Position numbers and translations under genes: made by a program
Notes under the pieces: generated by a model
Database searches by the model: none
What the model was told of the DNA's origin: nothing
Seen by the model: only the letters and a program-made list of their open reading frames with translations
In this document: positions 23,239-32,312 of the stretch, one piece after another
Numbering within the stretch: the first letter of the stretch is position 1
Layout of the letters: each line of letters begins with the position of its first letter
DNA from: an uncultured Bacteroidales bacterium
Lineage (GTDB): Bacteria > Bacteroidota > Bacteroidia > Bacteroidales > UBA932
Direction of reading: 5' to 3'
NCBI GenBank assembly: GCA_900319375.1
Contig: ONOI01000007.1
Location: forward strand, 1-46,328
Length of the DNA: 46,328 bases

Positions 23239-24405
23239 ATGGAAAAGCAAAGAGAAATCTGGATAGACTGGCTTAGAATCTTCGCCTGCTTCGGGGTGAT
23301 GCTGACCCACAGTTGTGAGCCCTTCTACCTCGGGGGCGAAGGCTCTCTGATTCTGACTAAAGCGGATGCATTCTGGGTCGCCACCCTCAATGTCCTGCCG
23401 CGAGCCTGCGTAGCCCTGTTTGTGGTAGCCTCCAGCTATCTTCAGTTCCCGCTCCACTATAGTACGGGCGAATTTTTCAAGCGCCGCGCCGCCCGCATCC
23501 TGATCCCGTTCGTGATCTGGTCGGTGGTGTATGCACTCGTCTGGGGTGAGCCTGTCCAGAATTTCAAGGACCTGCTGCTGAACTTCAACTATGCCGCCGG
23601 CCATATGTGGTTCGTGTATATGTTGGTAGGCCTTTATCTAATAATGCCGCTTCTTTCGCCATGGGCGGAGAAGGTGGGCAGGCGCGAGCTGAACATCTAT
23701 CTGGCGATATGGCTTTTCACGACCGTGATTCCGCTGATCCGGCAATGGGTCGGAGGCCCGGCCCCGGTGATTTATGGCCCTTCGGGCATCCCGAACGCCG
23801 CCCGCTTCCCGCTGTGGGGCGAGGCGAGCTGGAATGCCTACGGCGTATTCTATTATCTGAGCGGGTTCGTGGGCTATATGCTGCTCGGGCTGTATTTCCG
23901 TAAGTTCGCCGGCGAATGGAGCTGGAAAAAGACGCTCGCGATCGGACTGCCGGCTTTCATCGGCGGCTTCGCTATTTGCTGCAGCGGGTTCCTCAGCCGG
24001 GTGTGGGCAGACTGCGGAGGCGAGTTCCCGATCGAGGGACCGGTAGGCCTGGCCGCGCTCTGGGAAGGTCCATGGCTGAACGACACCCTCGGTGTGGCGC
24101 TGATGACCATAGGCTGGATAGCGCTGTTCAGGAAGATCGGCTCTGACAATTCGTTCTACCGTAAGATTGCCGTTCCCGTTTCGGAGGCGGGCTACGGGAT
24201 GTACCTTAGCCATCTGCTTCTGCTTGTCGCGATTTCCGGCTGGCTACGCTCGGCCCTCGGCCTTGGCGCAGACGGTGCGCTCGGCGCGGTTTGGACTACT
24301 CCGGTGCAGATTCTCTGCACCTCCGTGCTGTCCTTCACGGCCGTCGCCCTGGTCTGCTGCCTCGTTCGCCGCATCCCCCGCGTAGGGAAATGGATAATTG
24401 GTTAA
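23239..24405 (+). CDS. Acyltransferase family 3 (OafA-like) membrane protein
   Basis: A 388-residue polytopic membrane protein with about ten helices. The N-terminus WLRIFACFGVMLTHSCEPFY holds the family His (in LTHS), and R-A-A-R-I-L-I-P-F-V-I-W matches the second conserved block. Such enzymes move acetyl or other short acyl groups onto surface sugars, lipids or peptidoglycan. Three bases before the thioesterase start and six after the FAD lipoprotein stop suggest one operon. The acceptor cannot be read from sequence. Confidence 0.9.
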   Translation: MEKQREIWIDWLRIFACFGVMLTHSCEPFYLGGEGSLILTKADAFWVATLNVLPRACVALFVVASSYLQFPLHYSTGEFFKRRAARILIPFVIWSVVYALVWGEPVQNFKDLLLNFNYAAGHMWFVYMLVGLYLIMPLLSPWAEKVGRRELNIYLAIWLFTTVIPLIRQWVGGPAPVIYGPSGIPNAARFPLWGEASWNAYGVFYYLSGFVGYMLLGLYFRKFAGEWSWKKTLAIGLPAFIGGFAICCSGFLSRVWADCGGEFPIEGPVGLAALWEGPWLNDTLGVALMTIGWIALFRKIGSDNSFYRKIAVPVSEAGYGMYLSHLLLLVAISGWLRSALGLGADGALGAVWTTPVQILCTSVLSFTAVALVCCLVRRIPRVGKWIIG

Positions 24406-24408
24406 ACT

Positions 24409-25134
24409 ATGAACAATAATAAAGTATCTTTGAATTTCAAGGTTCAGAGCCACGAAGTCGACCTCGCGAGCCGTCTGAAACCTTTTTACCTTCAGTGTTA
24501 TCTTCAGGAAGCCGGTTATGCAGGATCGCAATACTGCGGCGCGGGTTATGAGACGCTTCGCGACTTGAACCTCGCGTGGGTGCTCAACCGCATCCATATT
24601 TCCTTTAACGGCATCCCCAAGTGGGGCGATGATATCCGCGTCGATACCTGGTCCCGCGGAAACAGGGGCCCGCTGTGGTTCCGTAACTTCCAGGTCTTCA
24701 AGGGTGAAGAAATGTTGATTCAGTCTACTTCTTCCTGGACGCTGCTGGATCTTCAGAACCGCTCTATATTCCGCGGAATGCCTCCTTTCAAGGAAAACAC
24801 AAATTGCGAAGAGGATACCCTTCCCCTATGTACTAAACTAATTGTCCCGGAAGGAATCCAGATGGAGACTGTCGGGACACATATCCCCGCTTTCAGCGAA
24901 ATAGACACCAACGGCCACGTCAACAACTGCTGCTATACCGAATGGGCGATTGATTCGCTACCCTTCGACTACCTGGCTACCCACGAGCTGAAGGACCTGG
25001 AAATCAACTATTTCGCCGAGGTTTCTCCCGGAATGTCAATCGACTTCCGCCTTGGGCGCGAGGGTGACGTATGGTATTTCTGCGGAATCCACGACGATAT
25101 CGTCCGCTTCCTAATAGTGCTAACTTTTTATTAA
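24409..25134 (+). CDS. Acyl-ACP thioesterase
   Basis: A 241-residue double hot-dog protein of the FatA/FatB-type family. The catalytic segment is [14 protein letters not shown] (Asp, Asn and His of the family active site). It hydrolyses acyl-ACP to free fatty acid and so sets chain length. It follows the acyltransferase by three bases and ends just before lolD. A functional link to the acyltransferase is likely but not shown. Confidence 0.9.
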   Translation: MNNNKVSLNFKVQSHEVDLASRLKPFYLQCYLQEAGYAGSQYCGAGYETLRDLNLAWVLNRIHISFNGIPKWGDDIRVDTWSRGNRGPLWFRNFQVFKGEEMLIQSTSSWTLLDLQNRSIFRGMPPFKENTNCEEDTLPLCTKLIVPEGIQMETVGTHIPAFSEIDTNGHVNNCCYTEWAIDSLPFDYLATHELKDLEINYFAEVSPGMSIDFRLGREGDVWYFCGIHDDIVRFLIVLTFY

Positions 25135-25139
25135 ATTTG
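25132..25139 (+). promoter_or_regulatory. TAAATTTG -7 element, five bases before lolD
   Basis: Exact TAnnTTTG. It overlaps the thioesterase stop codon, and only TAGGG separates it from the ATG at 25145, so a lolD transcript from here would be leaderless or nearly so. Confidence 0.55.
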
Positions 25140-25144
25140 TAGGG

Positions 25145-25801
25145 ATGATAATCGAGGCAACAGGAATTCATAAGTCGTTCGGCACCCTGGAGGTGTTGAA
25201 GGGGGTGGATTTCAGCGCGGAGAAAGGAGAGGTAGTGTCGATCATGGGCGCATCCGGCGCCGGGAAAACGACTCTTCTTCAGATACTCGGTACGCTGATG
25301 ACCCCGGACAGCGGAGAGCTAAGGATTGACGGAAAGAATGCGCTGGGACTCAAAGAGAGGGAGCTTGCCGCATTCCGCGGAAGAGAAATCGGCTTTGTTT
25401 TTCAGGCCCATCACCTTCTGCCTGAGTTTACAGCATTCGAAAACGTAATGATTCCGGCGATGATAGCGGGTGGAAGGACGCAATCCCAGATGAAGGCGGC
25501 GGCCGAAGAGGTATTGTCCCGGGTGGGACTCTGGAACCGGCTGAACCATCGCCCGGCCGAGCTATCGGGCGGAGAGCAGCAGCGCGTCGCAATCGCGCGG
25601 GCTCTTATCAATGACCCTGCTGTCCTGCTGGCCGACGAACCTACCGGCAACCTCGATTCCGCTACGAAACAGGAAATCCATCAGCTCTTCTTCGACCTTC
25701 GCGAGCAGCTCGGGCAGACGATAATAATCGTCACCCACGACCCCGACCTCGCGGCGCTCTGCGACAGGGAACTGCATATGGTGGATGGACGCTTTATGTA
25801 A
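25145..25801 (+). CDS. lolD: LolD/MacB-type ABC transporter ATPase
   Basis: A 218-residue ABC ATPase: Walker A GASGAGKT (35-42), Q-loop Gln87, signature LSGGEQQ (140-146), Walker B VLLADEPT (160-167), then the H-loop THDPDLA. Length, the [18 protein letters not shown] segment and the DSATKQE D-loop fit the LolD/FtsE/MacB subgroup that powers lipoprotein release or related extrusion. No permease gene is adjacent, so the partner must be elsewhere. The specific LolD assignment is probable rather than certain. Confidence 0.85.
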   Translation: MIIEATGIHKSFGTLEVLKGVDFSAEKGEVVSIMGASGAGKTTLLQILGTLMTPDSGELRIDGKNALGLKERELAAFRGREIGFVFQAHHLLPEFTAFENVMIPAMIAGGRTQSQMKAAAEEVLSRVGLWNRLNHRPAELSGGEQQRVAIARALINDPAVLLADEPTGNLDSATKQEIHQLFFDLREQLGQTIIIVTHDPDLAALCDRELHMVDGRFM

Positions 25802-25825
25802 ACGGAGCGACTGTTCGTCCTGAGA

Positions 25826-25854
25826 GGCCTGTCCACCCCGGACGGGGGCAGGCC
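25826..25854 (+). terminator. GC-rich hairpin after lolD
   Basis: GGCCTG (25826-25831) pairs with CAGGCC (25849-25854) across a C/G-rich loop. It is followed by GATAATATTATAAAG rather than a pure T run, so termination is plausible but not certain. It lies in the 83-base gap before the transketolase genes. Confidence 0.4.
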
Positions 25855-25884
25855 GATAATATTATAAAGAACAATTATGTTACT

Positions 25885-26724
25885 ATGGCCAATATTGAAA
25901 CATTAAAGAAAACCGCCTCGCAGGTTCGGCGCGACATCATCAGGATGGTAGGCGCCGCGAAATCGGGCCACCCGGGCGGCTCGCTCGGCATTACGGACGT
26001 AATGACCGCGCTGTACTTCAGTGAGATGCACCACGACCCTAAGACGTGGACCCGCGAGGGTAAAGGGCAGGATATGTTCGTCATTTCCGCCGGCCACCTC
26101 GCCCCCGTCTATTACAGCGTCCTTGCGCGCAGCGGCTATTTTCCCGTCAGCGAGCTGGGAACTCTGCGCAAGTTCGGCACCCGCCTTCAGGGCCACCCTT
26201 GCGTCACCGACCATCTCCCCGGCGTCTTCGCCCCTTCGGGTTCGCTCGGCCAGGGCCTTTCGGCCGCTGCGGGCATGGCGCTCGGTAAGAAGATCGACGG
26301 CGACCCCGGGCGCGTCTATGTCCTTCTGGGCGATGGCGAGAGCGAGGAGGGCCAGATCTGGGAGGCCGCAATGTGGGCTCCTCATCATAAGGTAGACAAT
26401 CTCGTTGCCTTCACCGACCTCAACGGCCAGCAGATCGACGGTCCTACCGAGACTATCACCGGCATCGACAATCTCAGCGACAAATGGGCTGCGTTCGGAT
26501 GGGACGTCATCCTCGCCGACGGCCACGACTTCGATTCAATCCTTCAGGCCTTCGAACTGGCTCACGCTCAGAACGGCAAGCCGAAGATGATACTCTTCAA
26601 GACGGAAATGGGCCATGGCGTCGATTTCATGGCAGGAACACACAAATGGCACGGCAAGGCCCCGAGCGCCGAAGAGGTAGAGAAGGCCCTCGCCCAGCTG
26701 GAAGAAACCTTAGGAGACTATTAG
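25885..26724 (+). CDS. Transketolase, N-terminal (TPP-binding) subunit
   Basis: A 279-residue half-transketolase. The thiamine-diphosphate/metal motif GDGESEEGQIWEAAMWAPHHKVDNLVAFTDLN (around residues 150-181) begins with GDG and ends with the metal-binding N. It carries the pyrophosphate-binding half; the partner half is encoded next, one base after the stop. Together they move two-carbon units in the non-oxidative pentose phosphate pathway. The split form is common in anaerobes. Confidence 0.95.
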   Translation: MANIETLKKTASQVRRDIIRMVGAAKSGHPGGSLGITDVMTALYFSEMHHDPKTWTREGKGQDMFVISAGHLAPVYYSVLARSGYFPVSELGTLRKFGTRLQGHPCVTDHLPGVFAPSGSLGQGLSAAAGMALGKKIDGDPGRVYVLLGDGESEEGQIWEAAMWAPHHKVDNLVAFTDLNGQQIDGPTETITGIDNLSDKWAAFGWDVILADGHDFDSILQAFELAHAQNGKPKMILFKTEMGHGVDFMAGTHKWHGKAPSAEEVEKALAQLEETLGDY

Positions 26725-26725
26725 T

Positions 26726-27679
26726 ATGAAGAAGTATATCGATACAGGTAAGAAGGACACCCGCAGCGGTTTCGGCGCGGGTCTTCTGGAGGCAGGAAAG
26801 CGCGACAGCCGCGTACTTGCCCTGACGGCGGATCTCAAGGGTTCGGTGAAGATGGACGCATTCGCGGCCGAGTTCCCCGAAAGGTTCATCCAGTGCGGAA
26901 TCGCAGAGGCGAATATGGTCGGCGTGGCTGCTGGTTTAGCTACAACGGGCAAGATCCCGTTCATCGGCTCCTTCGCGGAGTTCGTTACCGGCCGCGTCTA
27001 TGATCAGCTCCGCCAGGAGGTCGCCTATGGCCACACCAATGTAAAGATCGCCTCGTCCCACGCCGGAATTACCCTCGGCGAAGACGGCGCGACCCATCAG
27101 ACGATGGAGGATGTTGCCCTTATGCGCGCCCTTCCTGGTATGACCGTTCTTGTACCCTGCGACTACAACCAGACCAAGAACGCGACTATCGCCGCGGCGG
27201 CTTATGAAGGCCCCGTTTATCTGAGGTTCGGCCGCCCGTCGGTTCCGAATTTCACCCCGGAAGACGAAGAGTTCGTTATCGGAAAGGTATATAATCTGAA
27301 TCCCGGAAGCGACGTTACCCTTATCGCAAACGGACACCTTGTCTGGGAAGCGCTGCTCGCGGCCGAGGCCCTCGAGGCTGAAGGCATTAGCGCCGAAGTC
27401 CTGAACGTCCCTACCGTAAAGCCTCTCGACGAGGCCGCGATCATAGCTTCGCTGAAGAAGACCGGTTGCGCGGTTGTCGCCGAGGAGCACAATATGGCAG
27501 GCGGGCTCGGAGAAGCCGTGGCTGCCGTCTCCGCCTCAGCAGTCCCTGCGCCGATTGCCTTCGTCAACGGCGCCGACCGCTTCGGCCAGTCCGGCACCCC
27601 CGCGGAGCTCCTCGCCGCCTATGGCCTCAATGCCGAGGCTATCGCAGCGGCCGCCCGCGAGGTCCTGAAGCGTAAATAA
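26726..27679 (+). CDS. Transketolase, C-terminal (pyrimidine-binding) subunit
   Basis: A 317-residue protein that completes the split transketolase: the Pyr domain (RVLALTADLKGSVKMDAFAAEFPERFIQCGIAEANMVGVAAGLA, including the activating Glu in GIAEANM) and the C-terminal transketolase domain (GSDVTLIANGHLVWEALLAAEAL). Translation is coupled to the N-half by the one-base gap. The last codons run straight into the tRNA promoter region. Confidence 0.95.
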   Translation: MKKYIDTGKKDTRSGFGAGLLEAGKRDSRVLALTADLKGSVKMDAFAAEFPERFIQCGIAEANMVGVAAGLATTGKIPFIGSFAEFVTGRVYDQLRQEVAYGHTNVKIASSHAGITLGEDGATHQTMEDVALMRALPGMTVLVPCDYNQTKNATIAAAAYEGPVYLRFGRPSVPNFTPEDEEFVIGKVYNLNPGSDVTLIANGHLVWEALLAAEALEAEGISAEVLNVPTVKPLDEAAIIASLKKTGCAVVAEEHNMAGGLGEAVAAVSASAVPAPIAFVNGADRFGQSGTPAELLAAYGLNAEAIAAAAREVLKRK

Positions 27680-27703
27680 TTTTGATATTTGCCCGAAGGG
27701 GTA

Positions 27704-27711
27704 TATATTTG
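27704..27711 (+). promoter_or_regulatory. TATATTTG -7 element for tRNA-Pro
   Basis: Exact TAnnTTTG, 44 bases before the tRNA. It sits in the loop of an imperfect inverted repeat (CGAAGGGG ... CCCCTTTCG, 27694-27724) that may end the transketolase transcript. Confidence 0.55.
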
Positions 27712-27754
27712 CTGCCCCTTTCGATACGGCCGTCAGGTCGCCGGGAGGGGAATT

Positions 27755-27827
<73 letters not shown>

Positions 27828-27836
27828 CTACTTAAC

Positions 27837-27858
27837 CGGGGGACGCGTCCTTCCCCCG
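27837..27858 (+). terminator. Hairpin after tRNA-Pro
   Basis: CGGGGGA (27837-27843) pairs with TCCCCCG (27852-27858). No strong T run follows, so it may be a processing signal or weak terminator rather than a full stop before the SUI1 gene. Confidence 0.4.
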
Positions 27859-27897
27859 AACCCCGTGCGGCCTTTCCTCAATAAGAACAAACCTTTT

Positions 27898-28242
27898 ATG
27901 AAAGAGAACGATTGGAAAAAGCGTCTCGGAATTGTCTATTCGACTAACCCGGATTTTCAGTATTCTACGGAAGAGACTTCGGAGCCCGAAACCCTCGAGC
28001 CCTCGAAGCAGAGGCTGATAGTCCGCATAGACCGCAGCGGCAGAGCCGGAAAGCAGGTCACTCTCGTCCAGGGCTTTGTGGGCTCGCAGGAAGACCTCGC
28101 CGAGCTTGGGCGTAAGCTCAAGGTAAAATGCGGGGTGGGCGGCAGCGCAAAAGACGGTGAAATAACCGTTCAGGGCGACCTTCGCGACAAGGTCACTAAG
28201 TTGCTGCTCGAGATGGGCTATAACGCCAAGCGCGGAAACTAA
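27898..28242 (+). CDS. yciH: SUI1/YciH-family translation factor
   Basis: A 114-residue protein; start placed at the ATG at 27898, since the open frame upstream runs through the tRNA. The C-terminal half is the SUI1 fold: VRIDRSGRAGKQVTLVQGFVGSQEDLAELGRKLKVKCGVGGSAKDGEITVQGDLRDKVTKLLLEMGY, with the eIF1-like loop CGVGG. Bacterial YciH is thought to affect start-codon fidelity and stress translation. The TAA stop shares CTAA (28239-28242) with the tatC stop. Confidence 0.93.
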   Translation: MKENDWKKRLGIVYSTNPDFQYSTEETSEPETLEPSKQRLIVRIDRSGRAGKQVTLVQGFVGSQEDLAELGRKLKVKCGVGGSAKDGEITVQGDLRDKVTKLLLEMGYNAKRGN

Positions 28243-29009
28243 TCCTTTTCTTCTTTCGGTGCAGGACGAACGACTGCGATAGAAACCTCGTAGAGCAAAT
28301 ACAGAGGCACGAAGACCACGGCCAGGGTGAACGGATCTCCGGTAGGGGTGATGACCGCCGCCAGAATCAGCAGAACAACGATCGCATAGCGGCGATACTT
28401 TTTAAGCATTTCCTTGTTCACGATTCCGAACTTCGAGAGTACCCAGGCTAGTACGGGAAGCTCGAAGACCAGTCCCATTATGAATATAATCGAAACGAAG
28501 GTCGAGATATAGGAGTTCAGGGAAATCTGGGTAAGGATGCCCGTACCGATATGATAGCCGGCCAGAAACCTGAAGGTCAGAGGGAAAATTGCCAGATACC
28601 CGACAGCGCATCCCATATAGAACAGCAGGGCCACAGCCAGCATCGCAAATCCCATCCCGCGCTTCTCGTTCTTATACAAAGCCGGCTTTACAAAAAGCCA
28701 GACCTCTACGAGAAGATATGGGAAACCCACCACCAGCGCCAGCAGAAAAGCCGTACGCATATGGGTGAAAAACGGAGCGGTCACGTTGATATTGACTATA
28801 TCAATCTTAAACTCTCCTTCGAACAGCCCTCCAAGCCATTTATAGACGAAGAAATCCCCGGTAGTAGGCGCAAGGATGACGGAGTCGAACAGACTGGGCA
28901 TCAGGGCAAAAGCGGCGATGAACAAAATAAGGAGCGCTCCGAGCGTCCTTAGAATTGACCACCTCAACACCTCCAGATGGTCCCAGAAAGTCATCTCGCC
29001 CTTAGACAT
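28239..29009 (-). CDS. tatC: Sec-independent protein translocase subunit TatC
   Basis: A 256-residue protein with six predicted transmembrane helices and the TatC signatures (MTFWDHLEVLRW near the N-terminus, GFPYLLVEVWLFVKPALY in the middle). It forms the signal-peptide receptor of the twin-arginine pathway. The start lies inside the 3' end of tatA (8-base overlap). No tatB is visible, which is usual in Bacteroidota, where one TatA does both jobs. Confidence 0.95.
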   Translation of the reverse strand: MSKGEMTFWDHLEVLRWSILRTLGALLILFIAAFALMPSLFDSVILAPTTGDFFVYKWLGGLFEGEFKIDIVNINVTAPFFTHMRTAFLLALVVGFPYLLVEVWLFVKPALYKNEKRGMGFAMLAVALLFYMGCAVGYLAIFPLTFRFLAGYHIGTGILTQISLNSYISTFVSIIFIMGLVFELPVLAWVLSKFGIVNKEMLKKYRRYAIVVLLILAAVITPTGDPFTLAVVFVPLYLLYEVSIAVVRPAPKEEKD

Positions 29010-29163
29010 CCAGATCGTCTTTTATATCCTTAATCCCCTCGCGGAACTGTTTTACGCCCTTTCCGATGCTCTTCATCAGCTCGGGAATCTTTTTCCCGCC
29101 GAAAAGCAGCAGAACGACCAGTGCTATGATGATTATTTCACCTGTACCTATATTCCCAAGCAT
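29002..29163 (-). CDS. tatA: Sec-independent translocase subunit TatA (short gene)
   Basis: A 53-residue protein: short N-terminus (MLGNIGTGE), a single transmembrane helix (IIIIALVVLLLF), the hinge FGGKKIPELM, and an amphipathic charged helix (KSIGKGVKQFREGIKDIKDD). This is the classic TatA layout. It is too small to be found by length-based gene calls. Its ATG shares one base with the lepA stop (TAATG) and its end overlaps tatC. Confidence 0.93.
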   Translation of the reverse strand: MLGNIGTGEIIIIALVVLLLFGGKKIPELMKSIGKGVKQFREGIKDIKDDLDV

Positions 29164-30953
29164 TATGAATCGAGTTTAAGAACTGCCATAAAAGCGGACT
29201 GAGGTACCTGGACGGTACCGATCTGACGCATACGTTTCTTTCCTTCCTTCTGCTTCTCGAGCAGTTTTCTCTTACGGGTAACATCTCCGCCGTAACACTT
29301 CGCGGTAACGTCTTTACGGACCTGCTTTACCGTCTCGCGGGCGATGATCTTCGCTCCGATAGCGGCCTGGATGGGGATGTCGAACTGCTGGCGGGGGATA
29401 AGCTCCTTCAGCTTTTCGCACATCCTGCGCCCGAAAGTGTAGGCGTTGTCTTCGTGGATAAGGGTCGAGAGCGCATCGGCCGGTTCGCCGTTGAGAAGGA
29501 TATCGAGGCGGACAAGGCGCGCAGGGCGGAAGTCCGTGAGGTGATAGTCGAATGATGCGTAGCCCTTCGAGATGGTCTTTAGCTTGTCGTAGAAGTCGAA
29601 CACGATCTCGGAAAGCGGCAGGTCGTAGTTGAGTTCGATACGGTCGGCTGTGATATAATGCTGGCTGATAAGAGTTCCGCGGCGATCCAGACACAGCTTC
29701 ATGATCGGTCCGAAGAACTCGGTCTTCGAGATTATCTGTGCGCGGATATACGGTTCCTCGATGTGGTCGATAAGGGTCGGGGCAGGCATGCCCGAAGGGT
29801 TGTGGACGGTAATTACCTCGCCCTGGGTAGTGTAGACGTTGTATGAGACGTTAGGGACGGTAGTGATTACGTCCATGTCGAACTCGCGGAACAGGCGTTC
29901 CTGGACGATTTCGAGATGGAGTAGCCCAAGGAAGCCGCAGCGGAAACCGGATCCCAGCGCGAGCGAGCTCTCGGGCTCATAGAAAAACGATGCGTCGTTG
30001 AGCTTGAACTTCTCGAGCACGGCGCGCAGTTCCTCGAATTTATCGGCCTGGACCGGGTACATGCCCGCGAAGACCATGGGCTTGACTTCCTCGAATCCGG
30101 CAATCGCTTCGCTGCACGGCTCCACGACGTGGGTAATCGTATCGCCCACCTTCACCTCCACTGCGCTCTTGATTCCGGTGATGACATAGCCAACGTCGCC
30201 GGCTTCTACCCGCGCGGTCGGGACGAGTTTCATCTTCAGGCAGCCCACCTCCTCTACATCGTACTCCATTCCGGTGGCGAAGAACTTCACCTTGTCGCCC
30301 TTGGCGAGCGAGCCGTTTTCGATCTTGAAGTAGGCGATAACGCCGCGGAACGGGTTGAAGACAGAGTCGAAAATAAGGGCCTGGAGCGGCGCTGAAGGGT
30401 CTCCGGCCGGCCCCGGAATCTTCTCGACGATAGCGTCGAGTATCGGGGAGACGCCCTCGCCCGTGCGCGCCGAAATCTTGTATACGTCTTCCGGCTGGCA
30501 GCCGAGCAGGTCGCAGACCTCGTCTGTAACGATGTCTACCTGGGCGGAGTCCATATCTATTTTGTTGACTACCGGGATAATCTCGAGACCATGGTCTATT
30601 GCCATATAGAGGTTCGAGATGGTCTGGGCCTGTACGCCCTGGGTAGCGTCTACTACCAGCAGCGCGCCCTCGCAAGAGGCTATCGAGCGCGAGACTTCGT
30701 AGGAAAAGTCTACGTGGCCGGGAGTGTCGATAAGGTTGAGCTTGTAGCGCTCTCCCTTATAGAGGTATTCCATCTGGATTGCGTGGCTCTTGATAGTGAT
30801 GCCTTTTTCGCGCTCCAGGTCCATATCGTCGAGCACCTGATTCTCCATATCGCGGGCCGAGAGGGTCTGCGTAAGTTCGAGAAGGCGGTCGGCCAGGGTT
30901 GATTTGCCGTGGTCGATGTGGGCGATGATACAGAAGTTTCGGATATTGCTCAT
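29163..30953 (-). CDS. lepA: Elongation factor 4 (LepA), back-translocating GTPase
   Basis: A 596-residue GTPase starting at the ATG at 30953 (the in-frame TTG at 30962 lies inside the promoter box). G1 is AHIDHGKST (11-19), G3 DTPGHVDF, G4 NKID; then EF-G-like domains and the LepA-specific C-terminal domain ending [23 protein letters not shown]. It acts on stalled or wrongly translocated ribosomes. It heads the lepA-tatA-tatC operon. A TATATTTG box ends six bases before the ATG, suggesting a leaderless mRNA. Confidence 0.96.
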   Translation of the reverse strand: MSNIRNFCIIAHIDHGKSTLADRLLELTQTLSARDMENQVLDDMDLEREKGITIKSHAIQMEYLYKGERYKLNLIDTPGHVDFSYEVSRSIASCEGALLVVDATQGVQAQTISNLYMAIDHGLEIIPVVNKIDMDSAQVDIVTDEVCDLLGCQPEDVYKISARTGEGVSPILDAIVEKIPGPAGDPSAPLQALIFDSVFNPFRGVIAYFKIENGSLAKGDKVKFFATGMEYDVEEVGCLKMKLVPTARVEAGDVGYVITGIKSAVEVKVGDTITHVVEPCSEAIAGFEEVKPMVFAGMYPVQADKFEELRAVLEKFKLNDASFFYEPESSLALGSGFRCGFLGLLHLEIVQERLFREFDMDVITTVPNVSYNVYTTQGEVITVHNPSGMPAPTLIDHIEEPYIRAQIISKTEFFGPIMKLCLDRRGTLISQHYITADRIELNYDLPLSEIVFDFYDKLKTISKGYASFDYHLTDFRPARLVRLDILLNGEPADALSTLIHEDNAYTFGRRMCEKLKELIPRQQFDIPIQAAIGAKIIARETVKQVRKDVTAKCYGGDVTRKRKLLEKQKEGKKRMRQIGTVQVPQSAFMAVLKLDS

Positions 30954-30959
30954 TAGACG

Positions 30960-30967
30960 CAAATATA
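30960..30967 (-). promoter_or_regulatory. TATATTTG -7 element, six bases before lepA
   Basis: Exact TAnnTTTG on the minus strand with CGTCTA between it and the ATG. It lies in the short gap after yidD, so lepA can be made apart from the upstream operon. Confidence 0.6.
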
Positions 30968-30974
30968 GTAAAAA

Positions 30975-31217
30975 TTACGGCACGGGGTCGTACCCGCTGC
31001 CGCCCCAGGGGTGACATCTGAGAATTCGCCTCAGAGCCAGCCAGCCGCCCTTGAACGGCCCGTACTTTTTGAAAGCCTCCAGGGCATACTGGGAACAGGT
31101 CGGAGTAAAGCGGCAGGTCGGGCCTCCCTTAAGAGGGGAGATGCAGACCTGATAGAACTTTATCAAAAGAATAAAAGGCGCGGCAAGCACCTTCTTTACT
31201 ACTTCCCAGAAGCTCAT
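30975..31217 (-). CDS. yidD: YidD, membrane protein insertion efficiency factor
   Basis: An 80-residue protein with the family signature [46 protein letters not shown]. It has an amphipathic N-terminal helix and three conserved Cys. It is coupled to rnpA by a four-base overlap (31214-31217), the standard rnpA-yidD order. It assists YidC-mediated membrane insertion. Confidence 0.96.
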   Translation of the reverse strand: MSFWEVVKKVLAAPFILLIKFYQVCISPLKGGPTCRFTPTCSQYALEAFKKYGPFKGGWLALRRILRCHPWGGSGYDPVP

Positions 31218-31564
31218 AATTTCGAAGAGATTTTACCGAGGATTTCTCCTACTTCGGCATAGATTACTTCGAAGGGAAGAACTTCCGTAGAGTTGTAGGT
31301 AATCATCAAGTCAATCCCGGTCGCGCTCAACAAAGATTTCTGAAGCCGATAACTCTCGCGAAGCCTGCGCTTCAGAAGATTACGCTTTACCGCTCTTTTG
31401 AAAAGCTTTTTAGGAACGCTTACAAGAAGGCGGTTCAGGTCTCCCTCGCCGGCGAGCCAGCAATACTTGAGGTTAGGCGTCGCTCCCCACCTCCCTCCGT
31501 CCAGAAGGTGGGAGAGAGTAGTTTTTCCGCTCAGCCTTTCGGCCTTGGGCAGCGAGGCATCCAT
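31214..31564 (-). CDS. rnpA: Ribonuclease P protein component
   Basis: A 116-residue basic protein with the RNase P RNA-binding motif [18 protein letters not shown]. It binds the catalytic RNA and helps process tRNA 5' ends. It sits between hemD and yidD in a compact minus-strand operon (DUF4271 - hemD - rnpA - yidD), an order I recognise from other Bacteroidales. It is not next to rpmH here. Confidence 0.95.
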   Translation of the reverse strand: MDASLPKAERLSGKTTLSHLLDGGRWGATPNLKYCWLAGEGDLNRLLVSVPKKLFKRAVKRNLLKRRLRESYRLQKSLLSATGIDLMITYNSTEVLPFEVIYAEVGEILGKISSKL

Positions 31565-31567
31565 CGC

Positions 31568-32308
31568 TTATTTGTTGTCTTCTGAAAGATACAGATCGAG
31601 GGCTTTCGCCACGGAAGGAGCCTGAGGGGTCGGGGCCTGAAGCTCGATAGAGAGACCGGCGTCGAGGATGGCTTTCACCACTCCCTTACCATACGAGACT
31701 ATCTTCAGACCATCCTGCTTGAAGTCTGGATAGCTGGCGAAGATAGAATCTACATCTGCTTTATTGTAGAGAACCACCACGTCGTAGGAGTGGAGGTCGA
31801 TGCTGCGAAGGTCCTGAGGAACTGACTTAACGAAATTCGCTGCAGTTACATCCAGGCCGGCTTCCTTGAACAGCGCGATTGCGTTCTGAGCGTTGGCGGA
31901 TTCAGCTGCGGTCATCAGGAATTTCTCGCCTGCATGTTTGCCTGTTATGAGCGAGAGAATAGACTCTACAGAACCGTCTCCGTAGAATATTTTCCTTTTG
32001 CGGTATACGATGTGTTTCTGAAGATACATTGCTACAAGCTCTGTAGAGCAGAAGTATTTCATTGTCTCAGGGACTTTGAACCTGAGTTCTTCAGACAGCT
32101 TGAAATAGGCATCAATCGCAAAGCGCGAAGAGAATACTACGGCAGTATAATCCGCGATGTTCACTCTCTGGGTTCTGAATTCCATAGAACTCAGGGGCTC
32201 AATCTTGAAGAAAGGGAAAAAGTCGAGTTTCACTCCGTGTTTTTCCTCAAGCGTTGTGTAGGGAGTGAGATTCGAAGGAGTATTCTGGGAGATGAGTATC
32301 TTTTTCAT
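31568..32308 (-). CDS. hemD: Uroporphyrinogen-III synthase family protein (HemD)
   Basis: A 246-residue HEM4-fold protein of two alpha/beta lobes. N-lobe: LEEKHGVKLDFFPFFKIEPL and ADYTAVVFSSRFAIDAYF; C-lobe: FKEAGLDVTAANFVKSVPQDL and YDVVVLYNKADVDSIFASYP. It would cyclise hydroxymethylbilane to uroporphyrinogen III in tetrapyrrole synthesis. No other hem gene is adjacent, so a full pathway cannot be confirmed from this window. Three bases separate it from rnpA. Confidence 0.88.
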   Translation of the reverse strand: MKKILISQNTPSNLTPYTTLEEKHGVKLDFFPFFKIEPLSSMEFRTQRVNIADYTAVVFSSRFAIDAYFKLSEELRFKVPETMKYFCSTELVAMYLQKHIVYRKRKIFYGDGSVESILSLITGKHAGEKFLMTAAESANAQNAIALFKEAGLDVTAANFVKSVPQDLRSIDLHSYDVVVLYNKADVDSIFASYPDFKQDGLKIVSYGKGVVKAILDAGLSIELQAPTPQAPSVAKALDLYLSEDNK

Positions 32309-32312
32309 ATAT

